Part shown: positions 35,753 through 43,142 of the stretch, in pieces
Position numbering within the stretch: the first letter of the stretch is position 1
Layout: each line of letters opens with the position of its first letter
Assembly (NCBI GenBank): GCA_946558695.1
Contig: CAMNTQ010000022.1
Span: forward strand, 1-52,033
Source of the DNA: an uncultured Lachnospiraceae bacterium
Lineage (GTDB): Bacteria > Bacillota > Clostridia > Lachnospirales > Lachnospiraceae
Length of the DNA: 52,033 nucleotides
Direction of reading: 5' to 3'
Notes under the pieces: generated by a model
Databases searched by the model: none
What the model saw: the letters and a program-made list of their open reading frames with translations, nothing else
Told to the model about the DNA's origin: nothing
Translations under genes and position numbers: made by a program

Positions 35753-36547
35753 TTACAAACTTCTGGATATCTCCTCGCAAACCTTTACCGCCTCAAACAC
35801 TGCGCTTCTGAATCCCTTTTCTTCCAGCGTACGTACGGCTCCTATCGTAGTTCCTGCAGGTGAGCATACCATATCCTTAAGTTCTCCCGGATGCTTACCG
35901 GTATCAAGCACCATCTTCGCACTTCCAAGCACTGCCTGCGCCGCAAACCGGTATGCCTGCGCTCTGGGCATCCCACCAGATACAGCTGCATCTGCCATAG
36001 ACTCGATAAACATAAATACATAAGCCGGCGAACTTCCGCTGACTGCCGTCACAACATCCATGAGCTTTTCCGGTACAAATTCTACCCTGCCAAAGCTTTC
36101 AAGAATCTCTTTCACCCGGTCAATCCCTTCCTCTGTCATGTGCTCGTTCGGGCACGCTGCTGTCATACCTTCTCCAACCATAGCCGGAGTATTCGGCATC
36201 GTACGTACAATCTTTACTGCTTTTCCAAACTGCTCAGAAAGCCAGCTAAGTGACTTACCCGGTGCAATCGTAATAACAATCTGGTCATCTGTCACTTCAT
36301 CTTTGATTCCGGCAATCACGTCCGCATAAAACTGAGGCTTTACGGACAGAATGATTACTTCTGCATTCTTCACTACTTCATTATTATCTGCTGTTACATG
36401 AATCCCGAACTGTTCTTTTGCTCTTTCTCTGCCCGGCGCAAACAGATCCGCTCCAATGATCTCATCCGCCTTAAAAAGTCCTTTGCCTATCACGCCGCCC
36501 ATGATCGCTGATGCCATGTTGCCCGTACCGATAAAACCTAATTTCAT
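35753..36547 (-). CDS. proC: Pyrroline-5-carboxylate reductase
   Basis: Last step of proline synthesis. 264 residues. GFIGTGNMASAI (4-15) binds NAD(P)H; the C-terminal signature DMVCSPAGTTIGAVRTLEE is intact. proA and proB are not nearby. The 5' region contains a strong inverted repeat at 36587-36621. Confidence 0.95.
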   Translation of the reverse strand: MKLGFIGTGNMASAIMGGVIGKGLFKADEIIGADLFAPGRERAKEQFGIHVTADNNEVVKNAEVIILSVKPQFYADVIAGIKDEVTDDQIVITIAPGKSLSWLSEQFGKAVKIVRTMPNTPAMVGEGMTAACPNEHMTEEGIDRVKEILESFGRVEFVPEKLMDVVTAVSGSSPAYVFMFIESMADAAVSGGMPRAQAYRFAAQAVLGSAKMVLDTGKHPGELKDMVCSPAGTTIGAVRTLEEKGFRSAVFEAVKVCEEISRSL

Positions 36548-36586
36548 AATTCATACCTTCCTTATTCATTGTTAGTTATCACGTTT

Positions 36587-36621
36587 CAGTGAACAAAGGG
36601 CGTGTGTTCCTTTGTTCACTG
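36587..36621. repeat. Perfect 13-bp inverted repeat upstream of proC
   Basis: CAGTGAACAAAGG (36587-36599), 9-base spacer, CCTTTGTTCACTG (36609-36621). No T-run follows on either strand, so it is not a normal terminator. It could be an operator or a stable leader hairpin 40 bases before proC. Confidence 0.8.
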
Positions 36622-36687
36622 AGGGTACCATAATTTGAAGTCAAAAATTTCCACTTCATAACATCCCGGATTTCTCCGCTTTCTAGT

Positions 36688-36756
36688 TTGTATACGCTAT
36701 ATTAATTTGTATACAATTTTATGTTATGAATACTATATCATTCTTTGTACACAAAG
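36688..36756. promoter_or_regulatory. Candidate GntR-family operators
   Basis: TTGTATAC (36688-36695) and the palindrome TTGTATACAA (36707-36716) are about two helical turns apart; a related CTTTGTACACAAAG is at 36743-36756. They lie between the divergent proC and GntR regulator genes and look like binding sites of a FadR/FCD-type regulator. Confidence 0.6.
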
Positions 36757-36769
36757 TCAACAGATTTCC

Positions 36770-36798
36770 TTGAATCTATTATAAAAAAATGATACAAT
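36770..36798 (+). promoter_or_regulatory. Promoter of the GntR regulator gene
   Basis: TTGAAT, 17-base spacer, TACAAT on the plus strand. The -10 box ends 24 bases before the start codon. Confidence 0.7.
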
Positions 36799-36822
36799 TC
36801 GTAATAATGAAAGGGGAACATC

Positions 36823-37470
36823 ATGTCAGAAAAATCATTATCTCTTGCCGAACAGGCATATGAAAAGATGAAACAGAATATTATGGATCTCACATACCCG
36901 CCGGGAATGCCTCTTACAGAAGCCATGCTGACAAAAGAACTCGGCATGAGCCGGAGTCCTGTGCGCAGCGCCATCCGGATGCTGCAGACTGAGGGACTCA
37001 TTGAATCCGATTATTACAAATCCATAACCGTCAAAAAAATCACCCGTCAGGATATTGAAGAAATCTACCAGCTCAGAGAGCTTTTAGAAAGCTCTGCCTT
37101 CCAGTTCATCTTCACATCCGGACAGTACGAAGATTTTTCCTACCGTATCGAGGAAAAAGTTGTGCGCATGTGCGCGGCGGCTGACGATATCTACAAATGG
37201 GAGGTTGCCGACACGAATATGCATATGGAGATTATCAGCGCCCTTCATAACAGCCGGATCAATAAAGTCTACGAAAATACCCTTTCTGAACTAATCCGCA
37301 TCGGGCAGTTTTCCGTAAAAAACGGAATGAGGATTCCAAAAACAAATGAGAACCTTAAAAAAATGGTACAATATATGCGGGAAGGCAACTACGAAAAATC
37401 CTTTGCCATCTTAAAGGCAGATCATTTTGAGATTGGAAAGGACAGTGCGATACTATCCTTGCAAGAATAA
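36823..37470 (+). CDS. GntR family regulator with FCD domain
   Basis: 215 residues. N-terminal winged helix (MPLTEAMLTKELGMSRSPVR, then RMLQTEGLIE), C-terminal all-helical FCD ligand domain (about 85-210) with spaced His/Asp residues (DTNMHMEI, HF). AAAGGGGAAC precedes the ATG. The ligand is unknown. Its operators probably lie in the gap to proC, which it may therefore control. Confidence 0.9.
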   Translation: MSEKSLSLAEQAYEKMKQNIMDLTYPPGMPLTEAMLTKELGMSRSPVRSAIRMLQTEGLIESDYYKSITVKKITRQDIEEIYQLRELLESSAFQFIFTSGQYEDFSYRIEEKVVRMCAAADDIYKWEVADTNMHMEIISALHNSRINKVYENTLSELIRIGQFSVKNGMRIPKTNENLKKMVQYMREGNYEKSFAILKADHFEIGKDSAILSLQE

Positions 37471-37539
37471 CAGAAGACAGTAATCAAGCAGCCCTCCCCT
37501 TATATCTGATACAATCATGACAAAAAGGAGGCTTTTGCC

Positions 37540-38343
37540 ATGACTGACAAGTTTGAAAAATATTTACTGGAAAGGGATCTCTCCGACAACACGATCAGAG
37601 CATACCTGTATGCGCTCCGGCAATTCAAAGAAAGGTATGCTTCGCCTACAAAAAGGAATCTGCGGGAACATAGAAACTGGCTTACCGAGCACTACAGACC
37701 CCGGACCGTGAACTTGCGCCTCCGCGCGATCAACTGTTATCTGGAAAGCATCGGCAGGAAAAACCTCACACTGAAATTTGTCCGCATACAGCAGAAATCA
37801 TTTGCAGAAAAAGTCATCAGTAAAGCGGACTACGACTATTTCAAAACCTGTCTGAAAGAGGAAGGCGAATTGTACTGGTATTTCGTCATCCGCTTTCTTG
37901 CGGCAACGGGGTTGCGGGTAAATGAGTTGATCAGGTTGAAAGTTGAGGATGTAAAGACTGGTCATCTTGACATTTACTCAAAAGGCGGAAAGGTAAGGCG
38001 AATCTACATACCGAAACTATTGCAGGAAGAAACTCTTTTCTGGCTCGGAGGAAAGCACCAGAAAAGCGGTTTTCTTTTTTTAAACAGATACGGCAACCCC
38101 ATCACCTCAAGGGGAATCTCAGGACAGCTCAAAAAATATGCCGTGCGTTATCACATTGATCCTGAAGTCGTATATCCCCACTCTTTCCGTCACCGTTTTG
38201 CGAAAAATTTTATCGAACGCAGCAACGATATCGCATTCCTTGCTGACCTTATGGGGCATGAAAATATCGAAACAACGAGAGTCTACCTGAGAAAAACAGG
38301 CGCTGAGCAAAAAGAACTCGTAGACAGGATCATCGACTGGTAA
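37540..38343 (+). CDS. Tyrosine recombinase, probable invertase of the adjacent switch
   Basis: 267 residues. An N-terminal SAM-like core-binding domain (about 1-85) is followed by a catalytic domain with all expected residues: Arg126 (ATGLRVNEL), Lys151 (SKGGKVRR), His214 and Arg217 (HSFRHRF), His240 (LMGHENI) and the nucleophile Tyr249 (TTRVYL). AAAGGAGG precedes the start. XerC/XerD are usually near 300 residues, so this is a shorter relative. The stop lies 43 bases before a 25-bp recombinase site that recurs inverted 132 bases on, so it most likely flips that segment. An alternative is a cassette integrase. Confidence 0.88.
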   Translation: MTDKFEKYLLERDLSDNTIRAYLYALRQFKERYASPTKRNLREHRNWLTEHYRPRTVNLRLRAINCYLESIGRKNLTLKFVRIQQKSFAEKVISKADYDYFKTCLKEEGELYWYFVIRFLAATGLRVNELIRLKVEDVKTGHLDIYSKGGKVRRIYIPKLLQEETLFWLGGKHQKSGFLFLNRYGNPITSRGISGQLKKYAVRYHIDPEVVYPHSFRHRFAKNFIERSNDIAFLADLMGHENIETTRVYLRKTGAEQKELVDRIIDW

Positions 38344-38385
38344 TCCGCCGCATTTTCCTGAAAGCCATAAAAAAATAAGCATCTG

Positions 38386-38410
38386 CTTCCGATAAGAAAT
38401 ATTATCAGAA
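38386..38410 (+). repeat. Left inverted recombinase site
   Basis: 25 bp that match the right site in inverse orientation at 24 of 25 bases. Each site is itself a dyad: arm TTCCGATAA (38387-38395), 6-bp spacer GAAATA (38396-38401), arm TTATCAGAA (38402-38410). Two 9-bp arms around a 6-bp crossover region is the form used by tyrosine recombinases. Confidence 0.88.
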
Positions 38411-38542
38411 CCAGACCGCTTAAAATCCCATGAAAATTAATACTTTCTGAATCATTCTGTCTATAATATCGGTTTCACTTCTAAAAAGTTAAGACCTTTT
38501 CTCCCAAAAATTCAACTTTTTTTAAATTCATGTATTTTCAAC
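38411..38542. other. Predicted invertible promoter segment
   Basis: 132 bp between inverted recombinase sites, directly after a recombinase gene and before csrA-flagellin. AT-rich and without a gene. It holds a SigD-like promoter that at present reads leftward, away from csrA. Inversion would turn it toward csrA and flagellin. The rest of the 317-base gap 38344-38660 is the two sites, a short spacer and the csrA leader. Confidence 0.75.
38466..38493 (-). promoter_or_regulatory. SigD (flagellar sigma) like promoter inside the invertible segment
   Basis: Minus strand: TTAA, 15 bases, ACCGATAT. The SigD consensus is TAAA-N14-16-GCCGATAT, so the -10 matches 7 of 8 and the -35 3 of 4. Read on plus, the same bases include a TATAAT (38462-38467) without a good -35 partner. 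Confidence 0.5.
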
Positions 38543-38567
38543 TTCTGATAATATTTCTTGTCGGAAG
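38543..38567 (-). repeat. Right inverted recombinase site
   Basis: Inverse copy of 38386-38410 with one mismatch (T/C in the outer arm). Same arm-spacer-arm build. It lies 93 bases upstream of csrA. Confidence 0.88.
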
Positions 38568-38640
38568 TTATCTTTAAAACTCCTCTGAAATTCAGCATCT
38601 TCTGAACAATTCCAGAACAAAAAACAAGTAAATAACCATA

Positions 38641-38654
38641 ACACAGGGAGGTGT
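38641..38654 (+). promoter_or_regulatory. CsrA-type hairpin over the csrA ribosome site
   Basis: ACAC-AGGGAG-GTGT: a 4-bp stem presenting GGA in the loop, overlapping the csrA Shine-Dalgarno. This is the usual shape of a CsrA binding site and suggests autorepression of translation. The stem is short, so support is moderate. Confidence 0.5.
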
Positions 38655-38660
38655 GGAGAG

Positions 38661-38879
38661 ATGTTATCTCTGGGAAGGAATCCAGGCGAGTATCTGGTAA
38701 TTGGAGAGGATATTGTCATTCAGGTTGTATCTATGGAAGGAGACTTACGGCTGTCCATAGATGCTCCGAAAAATGTGAGTATCGTCCGCGGCGAAGTGTA
38801 TGAAAAATATCATGAAAAGCCGGAATGTCTCACAGGAAAACGAGGGCGTAGAAATAAATACGCAGACCCGACTCCATAG
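38661..38879 (+). CDS. csrA: Carbon storage regulator CsrA
   Basis: 72 residues. MLSLGRNPGEYLVIGEDIVI matches the CsrA N-terminus (E. coli MLILTRRVGETLMIG), and LSIDAPKNVSIVRGEVYEK contains the RNA-binding Arg. The C-terminal tail is rich in Lys/Arg. In Firmicutes CsrA binds flagellin mRNA and blocks translation, antagonised by FliW; fliW is not present here. It lies 166 bases upstream of a flagellin gene with a CsrA-type hairpin in its leader. Confidence 0.95.
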   Translation: MLSLGRNPGEYLVIGEDIVIQVVSMEGDLRLSIDAPKNVSIVRGEVYEKYHEKPECLTGKRGRRNKYADPTP

Positions 38880-39001
38880 TCGGAACACAAAAAAAGCCGG
38901 ACACGGCGGTCGATCATCAAAGATTTCAATCTCTCTGTCAAAGGATCCGGGCAGATGATTTGAAATAGACGCCAAAAGGCAAAAGAAAATAATAACTTAT
39001 G

Positions 39002-39038
39002 CGGGAGAAAGGAAGCTCCCGTCCACAATTCAAGGAGG
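39002..39038 (+). promoter_or_regulatory. CsrA binding region in the flagellin leader
   Basis: A perfect 6-bp stem CGGGAG/CTCCCG (39002-39007, 39016-39021) shows AAAGGAAG in its loop, the ideal GGA-in-loop CsrA site. The Shine-Dalgarno AAGGAGG (39032-39038) is a second GGA site. This matches the two-site layout known for the B. subtilis hag leader. Confidence 0.78.
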
Positions 39039-39045
39039 TATATTT

Positions 39046-41220
39046 ATGAGAATCCAACACAACATAGCGGCATTAAGCGCTTACAGAAACTTAACAAATA
39101 ACAACAGCATGGTTTCTAAAAACTTAGAGAAACTGTCATCCGGTTACCGCATTAACCGCGCAGGCGATGACGCGGCAGGTCTTGCAATTTCTGAGAAAAT
39201 GCGTGCTCAGATCACTGGTCTTGAAACAGCACAGAAGAATGCGAACGATGGTATTTCCCTTATCCAGACAGCAGAAGGTGCTCTGACAGAAGTACACTCC
39301 ATGTTAAACCGTATGGTAGAACTGGCGAACCAGTCTGCAAACGGAACCTATATGGATGATGACCGTGAGAGTCTTCAGGCAGAAGTTGACGCTCTGCTGG
39401 ATGAAATTAACCGTATCTCTAAAAGCACAAACTTTAATGGGCGTACTCTGTTAAATGGAGATATGGCAGTAAATAAAACTGATGCAAGTGCGGCGGGAAT
39501 CGAAACCAGCGGCCTCACAGATGTTAATATGACACATGTAGCAGACAGCGCTATTGGAAAAGAATTTGTAAAAGGCGAGTATACTCTGGACTTAACAAAC
39601 GTTAAAGTTACAAACAAGGACACAGAAGGCGATGCCGCCAATACAGACAGCGTGGCAGAACTCACAACAAATATAACTACTGAAGGTGCGGCTATAACAG
39701 ACGGTACTGCTACTACTAAAGCAACTGTTAAATATGATTTAGCCGGTGCAGAAATTACAGCTTTTAAAGACGGCGAAAAGGTTCCTGCCGGACAGACTAT
39801 GACTGTAACACTTGCAGGGCAGGCCATAGATATTGATGTCAACGAAGATATGGATGCTGCGGCAATTGCCAATGCAATAAAAGAAAAAACAGCCGGAAAA
39901 GAATATGAGCTTGAAACAGGCAAGAAGTATACAGTATCTGTAACAGGCACAGAAGTAACCTTTACCGCAGTTGACGATGGCGTAACAACACTTACAATGG
40001 CAGATGCCGCTATCGCCGCAAAAAATGGCGCCACAAAGATGGGCGTTCAGATCAATATCGGCGGTGTAGATTTGGATGCAGGCATTTCCCTCTGGGGCGG
40101 AGAATCTGTAGACGGCGCAAAAATTGCTGAAGAAATCGCAAAAAATAACACAACAGTAACTTTTGATAATCAGGAATTCGAAGTTTCTCAGAAAGACGGC
40201 GTACTGACATTCAAAATGAAGAATGACCCAACCGAGGAGTTCGACACCGATCTGACAGCTAAACTCAATGTCGTTGATAAAGATGGCGCCAAAATAGTAA
40301 CTGCCGGAGATGACCTTACAGGCAAAGACGTATTTATCAACCAAGCGGAAGCAATCGGTGTAACACCGAAGACAGAAGCCGTATTCGGTTCTGATATCGC
40401 ATATGCTCAGGGTAAATTTACTCTCAACGATGCTGACATCAAGGATGGCACTGCACTTAAGATTGGTGATTCCGAGTATGTTTTCGCCGTTGGCGCTGAC
40501 AGTAAATTCTCCGGAGCCAATGTCATTAACCTGAAAGATTTCAAAGAAGGCGATGGCGGCATTGCAACAGCGGCAGCAAGAAGACTGAGCGTAGCAGCGG
40601 CAGGAAACAAGCAGTTTAAAGTAGAATCAAGCAATGCGGATGGAACCGTGCTCCTGACAGAAAAGAAAGATGGTCTGACAGAAGAACAACACGCTAAATT
40701 CCAGGGTGCTGACGCGGCTGACAGAAATGATTTGACAACAGACCAAGCGAAAGAGGCTTGGAAAGGCTTTGTACAGCTTGGTAAAGCAACGATTACGGAA
40801 GCAGTAGAGGCAACCCAGACTGGCGGCCTGACCCTTCAGATTGGCGATACAAGTGACGACTTCAATCAATTAACTGTATCTGTTGACGATATGTCTGCCA
40901 AAGGACTTAATATTGAAGATATCGATATTGCTACACAGAGTGGAGCCGCTAAAGCTGTTGATCAGATTAAAGACGCTATTAATACAGTATCTGCTCAGAG
41001 AGGAGCTTTGGGCGCACTCCAGAACCGCTTAGAGCACACTATCAACAACTTAAGCGTAACGACTGAGAACATCACCGCTGCCGAGAGCCGCATCCGCGAC
41101 GTTGACATGGCCAACGAGATGATGGCTTACACAAAGAACAACATCCTCGTTCAGGCATCTCAGGCTATGCTTGCCCAGGCAAACCAGATTCCGCAGGGTG
41201 TATTGCAGCTTCTCCAGTAA
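39046..41220 (+). CDS. Flagellin with a large variable central domain
   Basis: 724 residues, long for a flagellin (275-500 is common). The N-terminal D0/D1 region (1-145) begins MRIQHNIAALSAYRNL and has LSSGYRINRAGDDAAGLAIS; the C-terminal D1/D0 region (about 645-724) ends with ILVQASQAMLAQANQIPQGV. Both polymerisation ends are complete. The central 490 residues are Thr/Asp/Ala-rich with no family I recognise and should be surface-exposed D2/D3 domains. No other flagellar structural gene is near, so this is an isolated accessory flagellin. Strong ribosome site (AAGGAGG). Confidence 0.96.
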   Translation: MRIQHNIAALSAYRNLTNNNSMVSKNLEKLSSGYRINRAGDDAAGLAISEKMRAQITGLETAQKNANDGISLIQTAEGALTEVHSMLNRMVELANQSANGTYMDDDRESLQAEVDALLDEINRISKSTNFNGRTLLNGDMAVNKTDASAAGIETSGLTDVNMTHVADSAIGKEFVKGEYTLDLTNVKVTNKDTEGDAANTDSVAELTTNITTEGAAITDGTATTKATVKYDLAGAEITAFKDGEKVPAGQTMTVTLAGQAIDIDVNEDMDAAAIANAIKEKTAGKEYELETGKKYTVSVTGTEVTFTAVDDGVTTLTMADAAIAAKNGATKMGVQINIGGVDLDAGISLWGGESVDGAKIAEEIAKNNTTVTFDNQEFEVSQKDGVLTFKMKNDPTEEFDTDLTAKLNVVDKDGAKIVTAGDDLTGKDVFINQAEAIGVTPKTEAVFGSDIAYAQGKFTLNDADIKDGTALKIGDSEYVFAVGADSKFSGANVINLKDFKEGDGGIATAAARRLSVAAAGNKQFKVESSNADGTVLLTEKKDGLTEEQHAKFQGADAADRNDLTTDQAKEAWKGFVQLGKATITEAVEATQTGGLTLQIGDTSDDFNQLTVSVDDMSAKGLNIEDIDIATQSGAAKAVDQIKDAINTVSAQRGALGALQNRLEHTINNLSVTTENITAAESRIRDVDMANEMMAYTKNNILVQASQAMLAQANQIPQGVLQLLQ

Positions 41221-41265
41221 GCACAGCATTCAGCGCAGATGTAATTTTTACAAAGTTCCACATAA

Positions 41266-41302
41266 GTCCGGGGCGGTGTCATATCCGCTCCGGGACATTT
41301 TT
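41266..41302 (+). terminator. Terminator after flagellin
   Basis: GTCC-G-GGGCGG pairs with CCGCTCCGGGAC (one bulged base, one G-T pair), followed by ATTTTTCG. It lies between flagellin and the TnpB-like gene, so the latter would depend on readthrough or its own weak promoter; I see no good promoter in 41303-41369. Confidence 0.75.
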
Positions 41303-41369
41303 CGTCTTGATCAGAAAGACATTTTCTCAATGAGACCTACAAGAAATAATAGGAAGGATTATTGTTGCC

Positions 41370-42740
41370 ATGCCGTCGGAAACCGCCCATAAAACCATCT
41401 GCAAAACTGTCTGCCAGTACAGCGGTTCCCCTCTTTCAGACGAGGATATGAAAAAGCTTTTAGCCATTGCAGCAGATTACCGTACAGTAAAAAATTACGT
41501 CTACCAGCGTTACGGCGGCATTCGTTCTCTTTCTAAGCTCTACCCCGGTTACACCGTCCAGAACGAAATGACTGCTTCCGGTTTCCGGGCGCAGCTCGGA
41601 CTCCCTTCCGTATACTTTTATCTCGCCGTCTTTGATGCGCTGGGCGACATCAAAAGCCAGTGGACACGGACAAAATCCAGTGTAAAAAAAGCCGTAGGAC
41701 AGAATAATAATTTTACCGAAGAAGAAAAGCATTACCTCCGTTTTCTCCTCAAGACAAACGATGCCTTTGAGGGGATACTGATGAACCTTCCGCCTGGCGA
41801 CTGGAAACTTCCAATGCAAATCCGCCGGCGGTATGATGAACTGGCCGGGCAGTTAACAGAGGACGGAATAATCGAAAAGCTCCATAGTTATCTGCGCCGC
41901 AAAGTGCGCAAATACCATGTAAAACCCCACTCTGATGCCGCCGACGGCTTTTTCTCTTCCAGAGGAACCCACCGCTACGGCGATCACGGAATCTATATTA
42001 CTACAAAAGAGCAAAGAAAGCGCATCTTCATCCCGTTAACAGACAGTAATGAATACAAAAGCCAGATCTTTGTTAAGCTTTTCCCGGAGGAACACAAAGC
42101 AGAGCTTCGGGCCGCAATCCAGACAGCCGTCCGTTTCCATCCCGATTACGTAAATCAGGTAGGTATCTCTCTCGGCATGTCTGCCATGCTCACTACCCAT
42201 GAAGGGCATGTCTACGGTGAAAAGCTTGGATTCTATCAGGATGGATTCTCAGACTGGATGAGAGAACAGGTTGGAAAATATAATGCCAACCGCCACACAG
42301 AACCCGGGAGGAAAAAATACAATGCCACAAAGCGCCGCCTTAAAGAACGGCTCCACAGCTACATCAATATGGAATTAAATCATTTCCTGCGGGAGGAAAA
42401 GCCGAGGACGATCTATCTTCCGAAGCTTCCGCCTCCGAAGGGAAGCGGCGCGGTTAAAAAGATCAATTATTCTGCATCCATGTGGCAGAGAGGATACATC
42501 AGGGAACGATTAGAGCAGAAATGCCGGGAACAGTCTATAACTCTGATCAAAGTATATGCAAAAGACATAAGCCGCCAATGCAGCCGGTGCGGCGCGCCCG
42601 GACATCAGGAAAAGGGGAACTTTTGCTGTCCTGCCTGCGGATTTCATGCGGACATAAAAACAAATGCCGCGCAAAACGCAAAAAAACGGGGTCAGGACAA
42701 ATCCCCGCCTCCGTGTACCAGTATAACGGATATGAAATAA
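41370..42740 (+). CDS. Nuclease-dead TnpB-family protein (TldR-like)
   Basis: 456 residues. The C-terminal half follows the TnpB RuvC/zinc-finger plan, but all three RuvC catalytic acids are replaced. RuvC-I reads VGISLG (Ser267 for Asp in GIDLG). RuvC-II reads IYLPKL (Pro351 for Glu in IVIEDL). RuvC-III reads HADIKTNAAQN (Lys430 for Asp in DRDxNAA). The zinc finger C404-x2-C407...C420-x2-C423 and the basic RNA-binding N-terminal half are kept. No TnpA gene is present. Nuclease-dead TnpB proteins next to flagellin genes are known as guide-RNA-dependent repressors in enterobacteria; that role here is inference. Structured DNA follows directly. Confidence 0.88.
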   Translation: MPSETAHKTICKTVCQYSGSPLSDEDMKKLLAIAADYRTVKNYVYQRYGGIRSLSKLYPGYTVQNEMTASGFRAQLGLPSVYFYLAVFDALGDIKSQWTRTKSSVKKAVGQNNNFTEEEKHYLRFLLKTNDAFEGILMNLPPGDWKLPMQIRRRYDELAGQLTEDGIIEKLHSYLRRKVRKYHVKPHSDAADGFFSSRGTHRYGDHGIYITTKEQRKRIFIPLTDSNEYKSQIFVKLFPEEHKAELRAAIQTAVRFHPDYVNQVGISLGMSAMLTTHEGHVYGEKLGFYQDGFSDWMREQVGKYNANRHTEPGRKKYNATKRRLKERLHSYINMELNHFLREEKPRTIYLPKLPPPKGSGAVKKINYSASMWQRGYIRERLEQKCREQSITLIKVYAKDISRQCSRCGAPGHQEKGNFCCPACGFHADIKTNAAQNAKKRGQDKSPPPCTSITDMK

Positions 42741-43110
42741 TGATTCGTTATACCAGATAAACATAATCAAGGTCATAAGAGCCAAAGCTCAGATAAATGA
42801 GGGCAATGGGCCTGCCCTCATTTTACCGGAAGGACTGAGCCGAAACTCATGACAGGCAGATGGCATCCATCTGTGATAGAAAAACAGTACATCGCTGTAC
42901 TGCCGCGGCATTAGAAGGCAGGCGCGGCATCAGAATGACACTCTGAAAAGCTGCTTAAAGCCTGCGTATTGGGTATGCCATGACTCCGGGAACACAAAAC
43001 TTACTGTGACGTACCGGGGAGCGAAGCGGAATATCTCTTCCGCATCATATCAGAAAATACCGTCTCACCTTGAAGACATTTCTTATATGACCAATGTGCC
43101 TTATTTTAAA
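42741..43110 (+). ncRNA. Structured region, candidate guide RNA of the TnpB-like protein
   Basis: About 370 bases without a convincing gene but with many hairpins on the sense strand of the TnpB-like gene. Stems: 42721-42728/42746-42753 (8 bp, spanning the stop codon), 42798-42805/42813-42820 (8 bp), 42857-42863/42867-42873 (7 bp), 42885-42891/42896-42902 (7 bp), 42901-42907/42923-42929 (7 bp, overlapping the previous), 43026-43031/43038-43043 (6 bp). TnpB guide RNAs start at or in the end of the gene and carry the guide at their 3' end, so the guide should lie after about 43043. Exact ends are unknown. Confidence 0.6.
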
Positions 43111-43142
43111 AACATCTGACCACCCTGTCTTTGTATCAAAAA

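Noticed and set aside
37540-38343. Prophage integrase with an attachment site
   Set aside because: No phage genes follow and no tRNA target is present; the inverted sites next to it explain the gene better. A cassette integrase role is not fully excluded.
38462-38467. Rightward SigA promoter (TATAAT) for csrA
   Set aside because: No acceptable -35 box at 15-19 bases; the same bases fit a leftward SigD promoter better.
39375-40344. Genes antisense to flagellin
   Set aside because: Long open frames there arise from the biased codon composition of the flagellin centre; no start signals or known motifs.
41370-43142. An active IS200/IS605 insertion sequence
   Set aside because: No TnpA transposase, no recognisable left end, and the TnpB-like protein lacks all three catalytic residues.
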